Positions 35,248 to 45,109 of a stretch of DNA of 64,000 bases are shown one piece after another. Every line of letters begins with the position of its first letter. The first letter of the stretch is position 1. Source of the stretch: Candidatus Omnitrophota bacterium (GTDB lineage: Bacteria; Hinthialibacterota; Hinthialibacteria; OLB16); assembly GCA_020632575.1 (NCBI GenBank), contig JACKFH010000008.1:62001-126000 (forward strand), read 5' to 3'. The notes under the pieces were generated by a model that ran no database searches, was not told the DNA's origin, and worked only from the letters and a program-made list of their open reading frames with translations. Both the position numbers and the translations under genes were made by a program.

Positions 35248-36351
35248 ATGGAGAACATGATTCCCCATTCGAGACCGACTCTAGAGAATGTGAACCTTCA
35301 CACGTGGGGCGAGATGCTCGAATCCGGGCATCTCGCCCGCGGTGTTTTTTGCGAACGACTCGAAACCCTATTCATCGAGAAGATTCTTGGAACAACGCCA
35401 GATTCCTTTCGCGCTCGCTCGGTCCAAAGCGGGACTCAAGCCCTTCATGTCGGATTGTGGGCGCTCAAACTTCTCCGTGAAAAAGACGGGGATACAAGCG
35501 AAACCCTCGAGGTGATCGCCCCGACATTGGCCTGCGGCGCTCTGGTCCAGGCCATTCGAGCGGTGGGCGCGAAGCCGGTGCTATGCGATACAACGATGGA
35601 TGGGAATCTCGACATCAACCAAGCCGTTTCGGCAATCACTCCTAAGACCCTGGCGGTCCTTGTCCCCCACCTCTATGGCAAACCGATCGACCTCGGACCT
35701 CTGCTCGAAACAGGCGTCCCAATCTTTGAGGACTGCGCACAGACATTGGGGGTCGAAACTGACCAGGGACGTGTCGGAACCATGGGACGGTTGATGATGT
35801 CCTCCTTTTACGCCACCAAGCCAATATGCACGGGGCAGGGAGGGATTGTCGCCACGGCGGATGTCGATCTGATGAACGAAATTGAACTGCTCTGCCGTTA
35901 TGATGGCCGGGACGATTCAGGCCCAGGTTGGAACGCGAATCTCCCCGATTGGTCGGCAGCACTCGCGATCCCACAGATTGAGCATTTCGATCAGTCTCTG
36001 GCGAGGCGCAAGGCCATCGCCGAGTTCTACAGCGAATCCCTGGGCGATCTATCCGACCGAATCGTCCTGCCCGAAGCGACTGCATTAGGCGCCCACGCTT
36101 GGTATCGGTATGTGGTCTTGGTTCCGAATGATTCCAGTCAGTGGTCGGAGCGTTTGCATTCGCTGGGTGTGGAGGCGAAACGCCCTGTGTTTCTTCCTCA
36201 GCACAAGATTTTCGACCTTCCGGGTCATTTCCCGCTTGCCGAGGACCAATGGAAGCGCTCACTTTCGCTGCCCATTTACCCAAGTCTTTCCGACGAAGAG
36301 AGAAACGAGGTGGTTTCGGCGGTTCGGGCAGTTGCTACTGAACTCAATTGA
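35248..36351 (+). CDS. DegT/DnrJ/EryC1-family PLP aminotransferase
   Basis: 367 residues. Family features: VQSGTQALHVGLWALKLL, EDCAQTLG, and the PLP lysine in SSFYATKPICTGQGG. These enzymes aminate keto-sugars for cell-surface glycans or antibiotics. It lies 24 bases after the pilC-like gene, which suggests cotranscription; a role in glycosylating pilin or making a surface sugar is possible but only inferred. The active-site neighbourhood carries Thr-Lys-Pro rather than the common His-Lys. Confidence 0.82.
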   Translation: MENMIPHSRPTLENVNLHTWGEMLESGHLARGVFCERLETLFIEKILGTTPDSFRARSVQSGTQALHVGLWALKLLREKDGDTSETLEVIAPTLACGALVQAIRAVGAKPVLCDTTMDGNLDINQAVSAITPKTLAVLVPHLYGKPIDLGPLLETGVPIFEDCAQTLGVETDQGRVGTMGRLMMSSFYATKPICTGQGGIVATADVDLMNEIELLCRYDGRDDSGPGWNANLPDWSAALAIPQIEHFDQSLARRKAIAEFYSESLGDLSDRIVLPEATALGAHAWYRYVVLVPNDSSQWSERLHSLGVEAKRPVFLPQHKIFDLPGHFPLAEDQWKRSLSLPIYPSLSDEERNEVVSAVRAVATELN

Positions 36352-36392
36352 GTTTGATTTCCAGGGATGGAATAGGAAAAAGGATTCGTCTT

Positions 36393-39300
36393 CTATTCTT
36401 CCTCAACCTCGATCTTCTCGGTCCAACCAAAGTCCCCGACAATCGAATAAAGCGAGGGAACGACCACCAGGACGAGAGCGGTTGAGGCGAATAGCCCAAA
36501 GACAATCGAAGTGGCCAATGGAATCAAGACCTGCGCCTGAAGGGACCGTTCGGACAGGAGCGGAAGGAGGCCCGCGATCGTGGTTAGCGAGGTGAGCAGC
36601 ACGGCGCGAAACCGGTCGCGGCTGGCCTGCATGGAAGCTTCGGGCGTAGGCAGGCCTTTGCTTCGTTGCATCTTGATGAACTGGACCAACAGAATGGAAT
36701 CGTTGACCACAACTCCCGCCAGCGAGACAAATCCCATGATGCTCGGCATGGTCAGATCCAGACCCATGATAAAATGCCCCCAAATAACCCCGATTAAGGA
36801 GAGGGGAATCGCCACCATCACCACCAGCGGTTCCAGGTAAGTCCGGAATTGGAAACTGAGAAGGATAAAAACGCCGAGTATTCCAAGCAGAAATCCGTGT
36901 CGCATCGAGGCTTGAGTCTCCGCTGATTCCTCCGCCTCTCCCTCCAGCTTCACATGGAGGTTCGGATGCTTCTCCAACAGCGGGGGCACATACTCCTTTT
37001 CTAATTTCGCCAAAAGTTCTCGCGTGTTGATTTTCCGACTGTCGATCTCTCCCTGCACACTGACCGTGCGTCGACCATCCACCCGAGCGATTCGGGCGTA
37101 AGCCCGCCCTGGCGCCAGTTTGGCAACGGCTCCCAAAGGAACCTGCCCCCCACCGGGCAACGTGATGTGAAGGTACTCCAGGTCGGCGAGGCTGTTTCGA
37201 TCCTCCTCCATGAGCCGAACATCGATTTCGTAGGACTCGACCCCCACTTGAATTTCGTTGGCGGTGCGACCGTACAACGCCGCCCGCAATTGCATCGCGA
37301 TGTCCATCGCGGATAGTCCCAAAGAGGTGGCCCCTTCGCGGAGGGTGACCAGAATCTCCGGCTTACCCGGCCGGAGATCGTCATTGACATCGTACACTCC
37401 AGGAAACTCCTCAAGCCATTCGGCCATTTCATGGGCGATGTCGCCCAGGTCTTCGAGAGATTCGCCGGAGAGTTGAATGTCGATGGCGCGTCCACCCGGG
37501 CCGATCATCGGTTCTGCGAACTTCAGATTCAGGACGTCCGGAACCCTTCCCATTTTCTCCCGCCATGAGTTGACGATGTCATCGATGCGGGCGTTCCTTT
37601 TTTCAGCAGTTAGTAGGTCCACTGTAACCGTGGCGAGGTGCGGACCTTGTTCGTAAGCGTCGATATTCTGGCCGAACTGGATGTTGACATTCCGGACCAA
37701 GTCTTGCTTTCCGGGTTGGTGGGGTTTGAACTCCTGATTGACCTCATCGAGAGTTTTCACCAGTCGTTCGACAATCTCCTCGGTTCGAGAGAGAGGAGTC
37801 CCTTGCGGAAGAAGGACACGCGCCGCGACAAGGTCTCCATCCAGATCCGGAAAAGCGCGTATCTTCACCAAACCTCCGGCCACCAGCGATAGAGTCACAA
37901 AGAAGACTCCGATGACCAACCCCGCGGTGAGGTATCTCCAAGAGACAAAGAAATCGACCGACCGCCCCAGAGCCTTTTCCCGAACCGTCTCAATCTTAGA
38001 TTCGAAAAACCCTCGAAACCGATTTTTCTTACTCGGGTCGTAGTGTCTAAGTGAATGAGCCAAGTGATGGGGAAGGATCAGGAATGCCTCTATGAGGCTG
38101 ATCGAAAGAACCAGAATCAATACAAGCGGCATCACTTTGAGCACATTGCCGATATCCCCCTTCACAAAGGAGAGCGGACCAAACACACAAACGGTTGTGG
38201 TGAATGAGGCGATGACCCCCGCCTTCACCTCCAATACACCCTCGATCACCGATTTGAATGGTTTCTCTCCTCGCGCTAAATGGCTGGCCACATTCTCGGA
38301 AAGGACAATGGCGTCATCCATGAGGAGGCCGGTGGCGAGCAGGAGGCCAACCATGCTGATCATGTTGATGGAGATGCCAATGATGGGAAAAAAGAAAAAG
38401 GCCCCCATGAAAGAAACGGGCAGCCCCATCGCCACCCAAAAGGAGAAACGGAAACTGAAGAAGAGCCACATCACAAGGAGGACCAGACACAGACCTTGGA
38501 GGCCGTTCTTGGTGAGCAGCTGCAGACGGTCCCGAACGATGGAGGAGACATCCTGGGTTAGATAAAACTCGACACCAGGCGGGGCTTTCTGTTTCTCCTC
38601 TTCGAGAAATGCCGCAACATCGTCATATATATCGAGCGCGTCTTCGCTCTTGGTTTTTGTGATTTGAAGAATGCCCGCTCGATGGCCATTGAAAAGGATT
38701 TTGTCTTCATCCAATTCGAACAAATCGGTGATTCGAGCAATATCGCCCAGGCGGACTTCGCCGCCCTCCTCGCCACCCAAGACAATCAAGTCTTCGAAAT
38801 CTCGTGGCGATTTTCGTTCGTCGGTGAATCGAACCAGAACGTCCCGATCCTCGGTCTTCACATCCCCCGCGGGCAGATCGACACTCTGGCTGGCGATGAT
38901 TTCGGCGACCCGGTTCACCGATAACCCATACTGCATCAACGATTTCGCGGGGAGTTCGATTCGAATCTGATGCTCCGAAAATCCTTGAATCTGGACAAGC
39001 GAGATTCCCGCCCGGGTCTGGATCTTTTGTTTGATCTCCTCGCAATAAGCCTTCAAGTGAGGGACCGACATCGGGCCGGTGATGGCAATCGAAACCACTT
39101 GATCCGTTCGGTTGAGCGGTTTGACGATCGGGACTTCGGTTTGTTCGGGGAAATCGTCGATCGACTCCACCTCGGTCTTGATATCCTCGATGAAGGTGGC
39201 GATATCGCCCCCCTCTCTCAATTCGAAGACAACCCTTCCGATCCCCTCGCGCGCCTCGGACCGAACCTCCTGGATGTTTTCGACATCGTCGCATTCCTCT

Positions 39301-39497
39301 TCAATTCTCCGGCAAATCGCCTCCTCCACCTCTTGGGCAGTGGCGCCGGGGTAAATGGCGGAGACTTGAACCTCGTCGGCGGAAAAATCCGGTAGGGTTT
39401 CACGGCGGATGTTGGGGATAGAGAGGGCGCCCATCGCTAACAAGGCGATCATCAAAAGGTTGGCGGCGGTTGGATGCGCGGCGAAATATCGGATCAT
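36393..39497 (-). CDS. RND-family efflux transporter (AcrB/HAE1-type inner-membrane pump)
   Basis: 1034 residues from the ATG of MIRYFAAHPTAANLL; the frame opens earlier inside the adaptor gene. The AcrB topology is seen: helix 1, a large periplasmic domain, helices 2-6 with the proton-relay pair DD in GLLMDDAIVL, a second periplasmic domain, and GVVVNDSILLVQFI. IYPGATAQEVEEAICRRIEE is typical of the family. It should export drugs, metals or lipids. The adaptor gene ends 22 bases upstream; no outer-membrane TolC-like gene is in the window. Confidence 0.93.
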   Translation of the reverse strand: MIRYFAAHPTAANLLMIALLAMGALSIPNIRRETLPDFSADEVQVSAIYPGATAQEVEEAICRRIEEECDDVENIQEVRSEAREGIGRVVFELREGGDIATFIEDIKTEVESIDDFPEQTEVPIVKPLNRTDQVVSIAITGPMSVPHLKAYCEEIKQKIQTRAGISLVQIQGFSEHQIRIELPAKSLMQYGLSVNRVAEIIASQSVDLPAGDVKTEDRDVLVRFTDERKSPRDFEDLIVLGGEEGGEVRLGDIARITDLFELDEDKILFNGHRAGILQITKTKSEDALDIYDDVAAFLEEEKQKAPPGVEFYLTQDVSSIVRDRLQLLTKNGLQGLCLVLLVMWLFFSFRFSFWVAMGLPVSFMGAFFFFPIIGISINMISMVGLLLATGLLMDDAIVLSENVASHLARGEKPFKSVIEGVLEVKAGVIASFTTTVCVFGPLSFVKGDIGNVLKVMPLVLILVLSISLIEAFLILPHHLAHSLRHYDPSKKNRFRGFFESKIETVREKALGRSVDFFVSWRYLTAGLVIGVFFVTLSLVAGGLVKIRAFPDLDGDLVAARVLLPQGTPLSRTEEIVERLVKTLDEVNQEFKPHQPGKQDLVRNVNIQFGQNIDAYEQGPHLATVTVDLLTAEKRNARIDDIVNSWREKMGRVPDVLNLKFAEPMIGPGGRAIDIQLSGESLEDLGDIAHEMAEWLEEFPGVYDVNDDLRPGKPEILVTLREGATSLGLSAMDIAMQLRAALYGRTANEIQVGVESYEIDVRLMEEDRNSLADLEYLHITLPGGGQVPLGAVAKLAPGRAYARIARVDGRRTVSVQGEIDSRKINTRELLAKLEKEYVPPLLEKHPNLHVKLEGEAEESAETQASMRHGFLLGILGVFILLSFQFRTYLEPLVVMVAIPLSLIGVIWGHFIMGLDLTMPSIMGFVSLAGVVVNDSILLVQFIKMQRSKGLPTPEASMQASRDRFRAVLLTSLTTIAGLLPLLSERSLQAQVLIPLATSIVFGLFASTALVLVVVPSLYSIVGDFGWTEKIEVEEE

Positions 39498-39519
39498 GCG
39501 ATTCTTTCCAAACGACCTT

Positions 39520-40950
39520 TCACCGCACCGGCCCTTTTCCGGTCGCTTGGTCAATCAGGGTCTGAAGCGCCTTGGCATCCTCGGTGGGTTCCAGAAGCAT
39601 GCCATCGATCGCGGGGATGAGGTCGGTGAGGACAACCATTTCCCCCTCCCCGGCGCCCGATACGACAACGCAGAAGTCGGCCTGGGTTGTCTGAATCTCC
39701 ACCTCCCGTCTCTCCAGACGGTTCTCCGAATTGGCCAGATAGAGTGTCGAGTCATGCACCGCCGACCTCGGAATCACCAGCGTCCCTGGCCGTGTCGCTC
39801 CACGGATCTCGACTTCGCAGTACATCCCTTTGATCAGGGGAGGTCTTACGCCGGGAGTGGCTGACATGTAGGGATCGTCGACCGCCGCGACAACACCAAC
39901 CGTCCGAGTCTGTGGGTCGATGGCATCCGAAACCCGTGCGAATCTCGCGGGCCATTCAGCCGAAAAACCATTGCTTTTGAGACGAACAAGGATCTGAAGA
40001 GGAAGGCGCTCCATAGCGTCAAAGACTTCGGGCCCAATCGGTTTTGTGGGTCGGCCAGGAATACTTGCAACTGCTCGCATCTTCTCAATCGGCACTTGAG
40101 CGACCACCTCGGAGACATCGATTCCGTCTCCCCGCGCCAAGACCTGTCCCATCGTAACCGCCTCCCCCATCTCCACTTCGTTGTTGGAGATTCGGCAGTC
40201 GAAAGGGGTGCGGATCTCGGATTGCTCGACATCCCGCTGGGCTTGTTTGAGACGGGCCTCGATGACCTGAATTTGGGCGTTGATCTTCTCCCTTTGAGTT
40301 GGGACCAGATTGAGTGTGTTTTCGAGAGATTGGACCTGATTCCGCTGGGAGAGCACCGTTTTTTCGGTCTGGTCGAATTGGGTCTCCGGGATCGCCCCCT
40401 GTTCGAGAAGGGTTGTCTCACGTTCGAGTTGCCGCTCGCTTACCTTGAGGGATTCTTTCTCGATTTGCAGGAGACGCCTGGCGTTTTCTTCCTGAACCTG
40501 GAGATTCGCCAACTCGGCGCTCGCATCGGCCAGGTTCGCGTTCTCCTGAGCGATGGCCAGTTCGTAATCCGTGGGATCGATCCGGAGAATGAGGGTTCCC
40601 TCGCGCAGGATTTCTCCCCGTCGAAGGTTGGGATGGATCTCGACAATTTTTCCGGAAACTTCGGCGACCGCCTCCCAGGTTTTCTCCGGTTGGGCGGTTC
40701 CATACCCGAGAACGCGAGGAACGTAATCGACTTTTGGGATCGGAAGAGTCCGGACCAGTTTGGCGGTTTCTCCGGCCTGGGCCCGTTCAGGCTCTTTTTT
40801 TCCGGAAACGATCAGGAACAGAATGGCGAATCCCGCCACGACCGGTGGAATGATGAGGAGTTTCTTTAGCAGCGGATACCTTGGGTTGTTCAAGGGAATC
40901 TCTCCGGGGTTGAGGTCGGAAAACGCGGATGGATCTGGAGCGGAATCCAT
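39520..40950 (-). CDS. RND efflux periplasmic adaptor (HlyD/MFP family)
   Basis: 476 residues. One membrane anchor (LLIIPPVVAGFAILFLIVSG, residues about 30-49), a biotinyl-lipoyl-like half (VSGKIVEIHPNLRRGEIL), a long coiled-coil hairpin (residues about 130-245), then TPFDCRISNNEVEMGEAV and beta-barrel segments. It links the inner-membrane pump to an outer-membrane channel. First gene of the pump operon. Confidence 0.9.
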   Translation of the reverse strand: MDSAPDPSAFSDLNPGEIPLNNPRYPLLKKLLIIPPVVAGFAILFLIVSGKKEPERAQAGETAKLVRTLPIPKVDYVPRVLGYGTAQPEKTWEAVAEVSGKIVEIHPNLRRGEILREGTLILRIDPTDYELAIAQENANLADASAELANLQVQEENARRLLQIEKESLKVSERQLERETTLLEQGAIPETQFDQTEKTVLSQRNQVQSLENTLNLVPTQREKINAQIQVIEARLKQAQRDVEQSEIRTPFDCRISNNEVEMGEAVTMGQVLARGDGIDVSEVVAQVPIEKMRAVASIPGRPTKPIGPEVFDAMERLPLQILVRLKSNGFSAEWPARFARVSDAIDPQTRTVGVVAAVDDPYMSATPGVRPPLIKGMYCEVEIRGATRPGTLVIPRSAVHDSTLYLANSENRLERREVEIQTTQADFCVVVSGAGEGEMVVLTDLIPAIDGMLLEPTEDAKALQTLIDQATGKGPVR

Positions 40951-41058
40951 CCGCGTCTCCGTGCGCCCCGAATAATATCAAAGAAAGCGACGGGACATAA
41001 TGCCAGTGAGAACTTCCCAGTAGGCTGAACCAACCCGTGCCGCCCGTCGGGTCTTCCT

Positions 41059-43170
41059 TCATTCCACATTCAGGTTATTCAAGTAATCCTCCATGCTTTC
41101 TTGGATGCCCTTCCTCTCGGTTTCGAATTTCTCGATTTCGATCCGGAGATTCTCGAGTTCGGTCTCTTGTTCGTCGAGCTTCTTGAGCAGTCGGGTGTAG
41201 TAACTGCTGGTCTGATCGCGGATGGTGGTCATATTGGAGCGGATGCGCTCCTGTTCCTGGGTGATCTCCTGAATTCTCTGTCGTCGCGACTCGATCTCAC
41301 GGTCGAGTCGAACGATCTCTCCCTTCCAATCGATCACCTTCTGAAGAGCCTCCCTCAGTTTCGGCGAGATCTCCACAGCGCGGATATAGAAACTGAGTTG
41401 GCTGGGATCGATGGAAAGTATTGCCACGGTTTGAAGAATATGGTTCTCCTCGCCGACTTTTAGAGTCTCGGTCTTGCTGGCGGCGACTGGGACTTCGAAT
41501 CGATATAGGCTGTCGGTCTTCTCCTCAAACTCTTTCGGTTCGGTTAACTCCCAACCCGGCGTGATCGGGTGTTCGATAAGTACGACTCGCTCCGAATCTC
41601 CCTGATTTGCGATGCGATACTCCTTCTCGCGAACGCGCTTCTTGGTGATCTCCAGCGCTCCCCTTCTGATTTTGAGCGTCTGAATGGTTTCGTCATCGCG
41701 TTTTTGTTCGGTCTGGACTTGAGTGTCGAGATCAAGCGCGTAACTGATCAAACGTTCCTGACCGGGGGGGATGCTTTCAATGCGGGCATCGCCCGCGTAA
41801 GTGTTCTCATCGAAAACCGTAAGCGGCCCCTGAAGGAGGTGTTTCCCCGAGGTGTTTTTCAATCTTGCCCCATTCAGTGGGTGAGAGGTGTCGACCGAGG
41901 CATTAAAAATGCTCAACCTTTCGATATCGACTGGGTCGTTGACAATCGGAATCATCGCCGAGCGTTGACGAGGGAGAGTGACTCCGGCGACTGTGAACCG
42001 AAAGAGTTCGCCCACCTCGGCTCCAGAAGCTTGCTTAGCAAATTGTGAAGGGTAAAAGTAAGGCCGAGATTCAAACAGTTTGACATCCGATTCCGCATAG
42101 CCATCGTAATCCGGGACCATGGTACTTGGGGCCGGAGGGGGCGCAGCCTCCAGCGCGACATCGCCCATGGATTGGTCGGAGAAACTGAGTGCGGTTCCCG
42201 CCGACCGTTGTTGAAGGCTGGGAACGCGGCGCAACTTTTCCTCTTCGCCTCCCTCTCCGCCGTATCCAAATCCTCCCGCGTAAGTTTGTGGTCGGAGACT
42301 GGCTTGTAGATCCGGTTGGACGGTCGGACGTGGCAAATAGAGCGGCTGGTAGAGATCCTGGATAAAGGAGATGGGGCGGCCGCTGACCAGGGAGAGTTCG
42401 ACTCCATCCCAATCGTTGTCGGTCTGGTTCTCCACAATCGCCCAACCCTGGAGGTGTCCTTCCTTGGTTCCTTCCCCGGGCAGGACCAAACGGTAACTGG
42501 CCTTCCAGATGGGGGTCTCGACCAGGTAGCCCACTCTCACCCTGCGCTGGCCGTCTCCGGAGAATGAGATTTGGATTGGCTTGGTGTCGGATCCTCGGTC
42601 CTCGCTGAGAGTCCGAAGGGCCTCTCCGATTTCCTCCTGAAGGACCGGATCGAGGATTTCGAGGGAGGTGATCTGCTCCAAGTCGAAACTCTGAAGAACC
42701 CCACCCACGAGCAGATTGACCCGCCAGACCTCAAGGACTGTCTCCCCCTCAGCTTTCTGTCGCGACTCGATTCCGACCACTTTCCCGACATACTCCTCCG
42801 CGTTCGAGACGATTCGGACCTCCGTCCCCCTCACCTGAGTGAGGAGCTCCCGAACAGAGGGGTCTCCGGAGAGATCGACCTGGAAACTCTGCATGATTTT
42901 GGACAAGGGATCTTTCGAGGGATAAACCACCGCCCCGATCTCGCCGCCATCCATGTCCATCAGGAGTAGTGATTTCAAGACATCGTTGACCTGATCGGTC
43001 TTGAACCGCAGTTCCACTGTCCGGTCCCCCTCGACCTTGCCGAGGTGTTCGAAATAACCGACGCCGCTGCGAAAGAGTTCGACCCGCTTAATGGGAAGCG
43101 GGTTCTCTTCGTCGGCGAAAATAGGTGAGGAGATAAGCGATAACGCGATAACCATAATCCACGGTTTCAT
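41059..43170 (-). CDS. Exported DUF4139-like protein with C-terminal coiled coil
   Basis: 703 residues; ATG seven bases after AGGAGG. Signal peptide (IMVIALSLISSPIFA). The first domain (VELFRSGVGYFEHLGKVEGD, then NDVLKSLLLMDMDGG) is the pattern of a widespread exported DUF4139-related family. The middle is proline- and glycine-rich with AAPPPAPSTM. The last 90 residues (EIVRLDREIESRRQRIQEI and following) are a long coiled coil. The role is unknown. It sits 108 bases upstream of the adaptor gene on the same strand, so it may belong to the pump operon. Confidence 0.72.
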   Translation of the reverse strand: MKPWIMVIALSLISSPIFADEENPLPIKRVELFRSGVGYFEHLGKVEGDRTVELRFKTDQVNDVLKSLLLMDMDGGEIGAVVYPSKDPLSKIMQSFQVDLSGDPSVRELLTQVRGTEVRIVSNAEEYVGKVVGIESRQKAEGETVLEVWRVNLLVGGVLQSFDLEQITSLEILDPVLQEEIGEALRTLSEDRGSDTKPIQISFSGDGQRRVRVGYLVETPIWKASYRLVLPGEGTKEGHLQGWAIVENQTDNDWDGVELSLVSGRPISFIQDLYQPLYLPRPTVQPDLQASLRPQTYAGGFGYGGEGGEEEKLRRVPSLQQRSAGTALSFSDQSMGDVALEAAPPPAPSTMVPDYDGYAESDVKLFESRPYFYPSQFAKQASGAEVGELFRFTVAGVTLPRQRSAMIPIVNDPVDIERLSIFNASVDTSHPLNGARLKNTSGKHLLQGPLTVFDENTYAGDARIESIPPGQERLISYALDLDTQVQTEQKRDDETIQTLKIRRGALEITKKRVREKEYRIANQGDSERVVLIEHPITPGWELTEPKEFEEKTDSLYRFEVPVAASKTETLKVGEENHILQTVAILSIDPSQLSFYIRAVEISPKLREALQKVIDWKGEIVRLDREIESRRQRIQEITQEQERIRSNMTTIRDQTSSYYTRLLKKLDEQETELENLRIEIEKFETERKGIQESMEDYLNNLNVE

Positions 43171-43278
43171 GGGGCTGCCTCCTTGGGTCATTGGAGGGAA
43201 CGAGAGTCCCTCAATGGGTTAACGATGAAACGGGGAGGATCTTAGTTGATTTCTTTGGCGGGGTCGCGGTCCCGTTTA

Positions 43279-43390
43279 AATCATGGAATTCCGTGGAGAA
43301 TTTTGGAAGGAATGGAAAAGGGCGAAAATCGAAGATTTTCGTCCAGGCTTTTTTCCATGTCTTCCATCCCTTCCATGGATTTCCATGATT
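43279..43390. repeat. Imperfect foldback element with a perfect central hairpin
   Basis: The ends AATCATGGAATTCC (43279-43292) and GGATTTCCATGATT (43377-43390) are inverted copies with one mismatch, and further GGAAGG/CCTTCC blocks pair inward. The centre is CGAAAATC-gaa-GATTTTCG (43323-43341). It fills most of the 320-base gap before the third toxin-antitoxin pair. A miniature transposon or a transcriptional terminator are both possible. Confidence 0.5.
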
Positions 43391-43458
43391 CTGTCTTTTG
43401 ACCTCGCGACGGCCGCCTGACTTGTGTCCGAGGATTGATCAAACGTTCAGGTCCATAT

Positions 43459-43478
43459 AGACTAGTCTTAGACCAGTC
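43459..43478 (+). promoter_or_regulatory. Candidate operator of the third toxin-antitoxin pair
   Basis: The perfect palindrome AGACTAGTCT (43459-43468) is followed by the near-copy AGACCAGTC (43470-43478), just before an AAGGAG box and the antitoxin ATG. A TATAGA at 43456-43461 could be the -10 with TTGATC (43435-43440) upstream, though the 15-base spacer is short. Confidence 0.45.
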
Positions 43479-43493
43479 CAAAAGGAGCCAATC

Positions 43494-43733
43494 ATGGAAT
43501 CGGTCGGCGCTTACGAGGCCAAGACACATCTTCCCAAACTCCTCGACCGGGTGGCTCGGGGGGAGAGCATCACGATCACGAAACATGGCGTGCCTGTCGC
43601 GATTCTTCAACCGACGGACTCCGCGAGGAGAGCGCCGGTCACCGAGACGATCGGCCGACTGAAAGCGTTTCGAGGAGGGCGCCGCCTCAATGGCCTCTCC
43701 ATTCGCGAGATGATCGAGGAAGGCCGGAAGTGA
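43494..43733 (+). CDS. Phd/YefM-family antitoxin
   Basis: 79 residues. The pattern ESVGAYEAKTHLPKLLDRV, then SITITKHGVPVAILQPTD is diagnostic of Phd/YefM antitoxins. A strong AAGGAG box precedes the ATG. The stop overlaps the toxin GTG by four bases. Confidence 0.93.
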   Translation: MESVGAYEAKTHLPKLLDRVARGESITITKHGVPVAILQPTDSARRAPVTETIGRLKAFRGGRRLNGLSIREMIEEGRK

Positions 43734-44161
43734 CCACACCTCGTTTCGTCTTGGACAACTCCGTGGTGATGTCCTGGTGCTTCGAGGACGAATCCAGCGA
43801 ATACGCCGACAAGGTCCTGGAGAGTTTGGAAAACTGCGAGGCGGTGGTCCCATCGATCTGGCCACTCGAGGTGGGGAATGTCCTACTGGTCGCGGAGCGG
43901 CGAAACCGCATCGACGAGGCTTCCTCAACCCACTTCCTGGAAATCCTAAACGCCCTACCGATTCAAGTCGAACCAGATCCCCCCGACCGGATCTTCACCC
44001 GCATCCTATCCCTCGCCCGCATGTACGAAATGTCCACATACGACGCCTCTTACCTAGACCTCGCTATGCGGGTGGACATCGAAATCGCGACTTTGGATGA
44101 GTCGCTAAGAAGGGTTGCGAAGCAGGTGGGGATGGAGGTTTACAGTCATGAGACAACCTGA
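43730..44161 (+). CDS. VapC-like PIN-domain toxin
   Basis: 143 residues from GTG. PIN acidic positions: VLDNSVVMSWCFED near the start, Glu in WPLEVGNVLL, the Asp in STYDASYLDLA, and ATLDESLRR. Presumed RNase held in check by the coupled Phd/YefM antitoxin. Confidence 0.92.
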   Translation: MTTPRFVLDNSVVMSWCFEDESSEYADKVLESLENCEAVVPSIWPLEVGNVLLVAERRNRIDEASSTHFLEILNALPIQVEPDPPDRIFTRILSLARMYEMSTYDASYLDLAMRVDIEIATLDESLRRVAKQVGMEVYSHETT

Positions 44162-44185
44162 CCCACTTATCTGTCGGGAGGCCAT

Positions 44186-44617
44186 TCAACGCAAAATTCC
44201 ACTTTGTAATAATCGCCAGCTGTAAACACAAACCGCGAACAGAATTCCGAGCCCAAGAACCATCCCCACGAGTCCCGGCCCGCCAACAACTGCTAGCCAT
44301 CCTTTTGCTACCGCATGCCAGATGGTCAGCAGGACATTCACACCAAAGGCAAATGCAAAAAAATAGAATGCGGCTCTGTGCAAGAGAAAGAGAGACACCG
44401 CCCCTAACAAATTGAGAACTCCAAGTCCTAAGGTTGAGGTGTAATCAAAGGCTGAAAGGTTGGTGAAGTATTCCTCCTGCTCGGGATTCAGCGGAACCGC
44501 ACCAGAAAGAACAAGATAAAACGAGGAAAACGTCCAGCCAACCGAGATGAGAAAAAAGATAGAAATAACCCAGACCCAGAAGGGACGCTTCCTCCGATTT
44601 GATACAGATTCTTCCAT
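44186..44617 (-). CDS. Small four-helix membrane protein, unknown function
   Basis: 143 residues from the ATG after AAGAGGA; an earlier in-frame start is less likely. Four hydrophobic helices: FWVWVISIFFLISVGWTF, a middle pair around LGVLNLLGAVSLFLL and FFAFAFGVNVLLTIW, and the last around GLVGMVLGLGILFAVCVY. No family recognised. It lies between two toxin-antitoxin pairs, downstream of the fourth pair on the same strand. Confidence 0.65.
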   Translation of the reverse strand: MEESVSNRRKRPFWVWVISIFFLISVGWTFSSFYLVLSGAVPLNPEQEEYFTNLSAFDYTSTLGLGVLNLLGAVSLFLLHRAAFYFFAFAFGVNVLLTIWHAVAKGWLAVVGGPGLVGMVLGLGILFAVCVYSWRLLQSGILR

Positions 44618-44710
44618 TCCTCTTCTCCAATCTGACAGCAAACTTTTGTTGATTCCATTTCCCAGCAAATCTGGAACTCGCACCAATTCAAGGTCGTGGG
44701 TTTTGTCGCT

Positions 44711-45109
44711 TCAATCCACCAATAGCAAACCGGCGACCTTTTCGAAGTGGCGGTCCTTTGTATACAGAGCGAGGCCATGCTGCTTCGCGGTGGCGGCGAT
44801 CCAGAGGTCATTGGTGGGGATGGGGACACCTTGCCTGCGGAGCTGGTCGAGGATGGCGCCGTAGTAGTCGCCAGTGGATTCGTCGATGGGGAGGACGGTC
44901 ACTCGGGGGGAGTCGAGGAACATTGCGAGGGCTCTTCGGTTATCTTTTTCTCTGCTTCCCCCTCGGAAACCGGAGAGAAGTTCGCCGATCGAGATAGCGG
45001 AGAGTGCGATGCTCGAAACCGACCGGAGGGTCGCGGTCACATCCGACTCACCCCGGAAAGCGTGCGAATAGATGTTCGTGTCGATGAGGATCCGTTGGGT
45101 TATTTCCAC
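44711..45109 (-). CDS. VapC/FitB-like PIN-domain toxin
   Basis: 132 residues from GTG. PIN features: ILIDTNIYSHAFRG, Glu in ISIGELLSGFRGG, and PTNDLWIAATAKQHG with YTKDRHF at the end. The start overlaps the antitoxin stop by ten bases. Pairing with an RHH antitoxin points to the FitAB-like group. Confidence 0.92.
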   Translation of the reverse strand: MEITQRILIDTNIYSHAFRGESDVTATLRSVSSIALSAISIGELLSGFRGGSREKDNRRALAMFLDSPRVTVLPIDESTGDYYGAILDQLRRQGVPIPTNDLWIAATAKQHGLALYTKDRHFEKVAGLLLVD

